Origin: Pacificispira spongiicola
GTDB lineage: Bacteria; Pseudomonadota; Alphaproteobacteria; UBA8366; Aestuariispiraceae
Length of the DNA stretch: 64,000 nucleotides
Direction of reading: 5' to 3'
Assembly (NCBI RefSeq): GCF_012926505.1
Contig: NZ_JABBNT010000001.1
Span: 1-64,000 of the forward strand
The notes under the pieces were generated by a model that searched no databases, was not told the origin of the DNA, and saw only the letters and a program-made list of their open reading frames with translations. The translations under genes and the position numbers were made by a program. Positions 63,163-64,000 of the stretch are shown piece after piece; positions within the stretch are counted from its first letter, which is position 1; every line of letters starts with the position of its first letter.

Positions 63163-64000
63163 ATGGGAGAAATTGTCGTAACGGCACCGTATGACGGGGC
63201 CGAAATCGGGACCGTGCCGACGACCGACCAGGCGGGCATAGAGGCCGCGCTGGACGCTGCCTATGGCATATATCGAAACCGCGCGTCCTGGATCCCAAAG
63301 GCACGGCGGATCACGATCCTGCGCCGCACGGCGGAACTGATCCGCGAACGGCGTCAGGCGCTTGCCGTCGCCGCCGCACGGGAGGGTGGAAAGCCCCTCC
63401 GGGACTCGCTGGTCGAAATCGACCGCGCCGCCGACGGCGTGGATACCTGCATCGAACAACTGCGCAACGAGGCCGGATCGGTCATCCCGATGCGGGTCAA
63501 TCCGGCGTCTTCCGGACGGATCGCCTTCACGCAATACGAACCGATCGGCGTCGTTGTCGCGGTCAGCGCCTTCAACCACCCATTCAACCTGATCGTCCAT
63601 CAGGTGGCCCCGGCCATCGCCACGGGCTGCCCCGTCATCGTGAAGCCCGCGGCGACAACGCCGCTGAGCTGCCGCGCCTTTCTGGATATCCTGTATGAGG
63701 CTGGATTGCCGGAATCCTATGCCCGGATGGTGATGCCCGAAACACATGAGCAGGCGACCGCGATGGTCGCCGATCCGCGGGTCGGATTCTTCAGCTTCAT
63801 CGGGTCCAGCCGCGTCGGTTGGATGTTGCGGTCCAAACTGGCGCCCGGCGCACGCTGCGCCCTGGAACATGGCGGGGTCGCCCCGGTAATCGTGGCAAGC
63901 GATGCGGATTTGGATTCCGCCCTGCCCCGTTTGGCCAAGGGCGGCTTCTATCATGCGGGTCAGGTTTGCGTTTCGGTGCAACGCATCTTCTGCGAACGCA
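63163..64000 (+). CDS. Aldehyde dehydrogenase family protein, 5' part
   Basis: ATG 63163 to the window end gives 279 residues; the rest lies outside. The NAD-binding and catalytic parts are present: AVSAFNHPFNLIVHQVAPAIATGCPVIVKPA (Asn and Lys of the cofactor site), FIGSSRVGWMLRSKL, catalytic Glu in LEHGGVAPVIV, and Cys in HAGQVCVSVQRIFCER. It oxidises an aldehyde to the acid or CoA ester. The short FIGSS motif and the GQVC Cys resemble the succinate-semialdehyde / lactaldehyde group. The substrate is unknown. Confidence 0.92.
   Translation, partial: MGEIVVTAPYDGAEIGTVPTTDQAGIEAALDAAYGIYRNRASWIPKARRITILRRTAELIRERRQALAVAAAREGGKPLRDSLVEIDRAADGVDTCIEQLRNEAGSVIPMRVNPASSGRIAFTQYEPIGVVVAVSAFNHPFNLIVHQVAPAIATGCPVIVKPAATTPLSCRAFLDILYEAGLPESYARMVMPETHEQATAMVADPRVGFFSFIGSSRVGWMLRSKLAPGARCALEHGGVAPVIVASDADLDSALPRLAKGGFYHAGQVCVSVQRIFCER

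Overview
The window looks like chromosomal DNA of a high-GC (about 60% by eye) free-living alphaproteobacterium, probably of the Rhodospirillales or a nearby marine/soil lineage. The evidence is a DUF2948 protein, a small basic protein beside murA, an IalB-family protein, a CueR/HmrR-type copper regulator, an intracellular PHB depolymerase and many catabolic oxidoreductases. The lineage is inferred from gene content only. I see no rRNA, CRISPR array, prophage or insertion sequence, and no gene-free stretch over 300 bases.

Layout. 1-2430: 3' end of an Old Yellow Enzyme (OYE) gene, a LysR regulator and a zinc-independent quinone oxidoreductase. 2622-7737: a four-gene minus-strand operon (diaminopropionate ammonia-lyase-like enzyme, M24 hydrolase, Asp/Glu racemase-like enzyme, OYE/iron-sulfur flavoprotein) that partly resembles ectoine-catabolism clusters. 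7845-12001: two small stress-type proteins, an OYE with a divergent HxlR regulator, an MFS exporter and a YqaA-like membrane protein. 12023-21366: amine/alcohol catabolism, with a GMC dehydrogenase, an orphan peptide-type binding protein, a non-pyrrolysine MttB-superfamily methyltransferase, a PAS protein and a dimethylglycine/sarcosine dehydrogenase-like enzyme. 21477-23952: SDR/SnoaL pair with a divergent HxlR regulator, a decayed gene and a glycolipid-binding-domain protein. 24073-29177: DeoR-regulated sugar-type ABC importer. 29182-32788: GntR regulator divergent from a gentisate ring-cleavage operon. 33436-37200: complete paaABCDE phenylacetyl-CoA epoxidase operon.

37268-51414 is mostly housekeeping and signalling: CDP-alcohol phosphatidyltransferase, SRAP protein, creatininase, murA with a cytosolic PhnD-like protein, tRNA-Thr(GGT), an acyl-adenylate ligase, an MHYT hybrid kinase with an HD-GYP response regulator, a TPR/2OG-oxygenase-like protein and an IalB protein. 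51585-64000 holds a SLC13-type transporter, a LytTR membrane regulator, the serC-serA serine pathway, phaZ, an FG-GAP protein, the copA/cueR/cytochrome c copper locus and the start of an aldehyde dehydrogenase.

The best candidates for an undescribed system are the methylated-amine block around 16153-21366, where an MttB homologue and an FAD/GcvT demethylase flank a PAS protein, and the four-gene operon at 2622-7737. Several intergenic palindromes (2508, 22664, 29950, 33353, 62138) look like operators and are described individually. Start codons were moved inward where a ribosome binding site or family alignment favoured it; these cases are stated.
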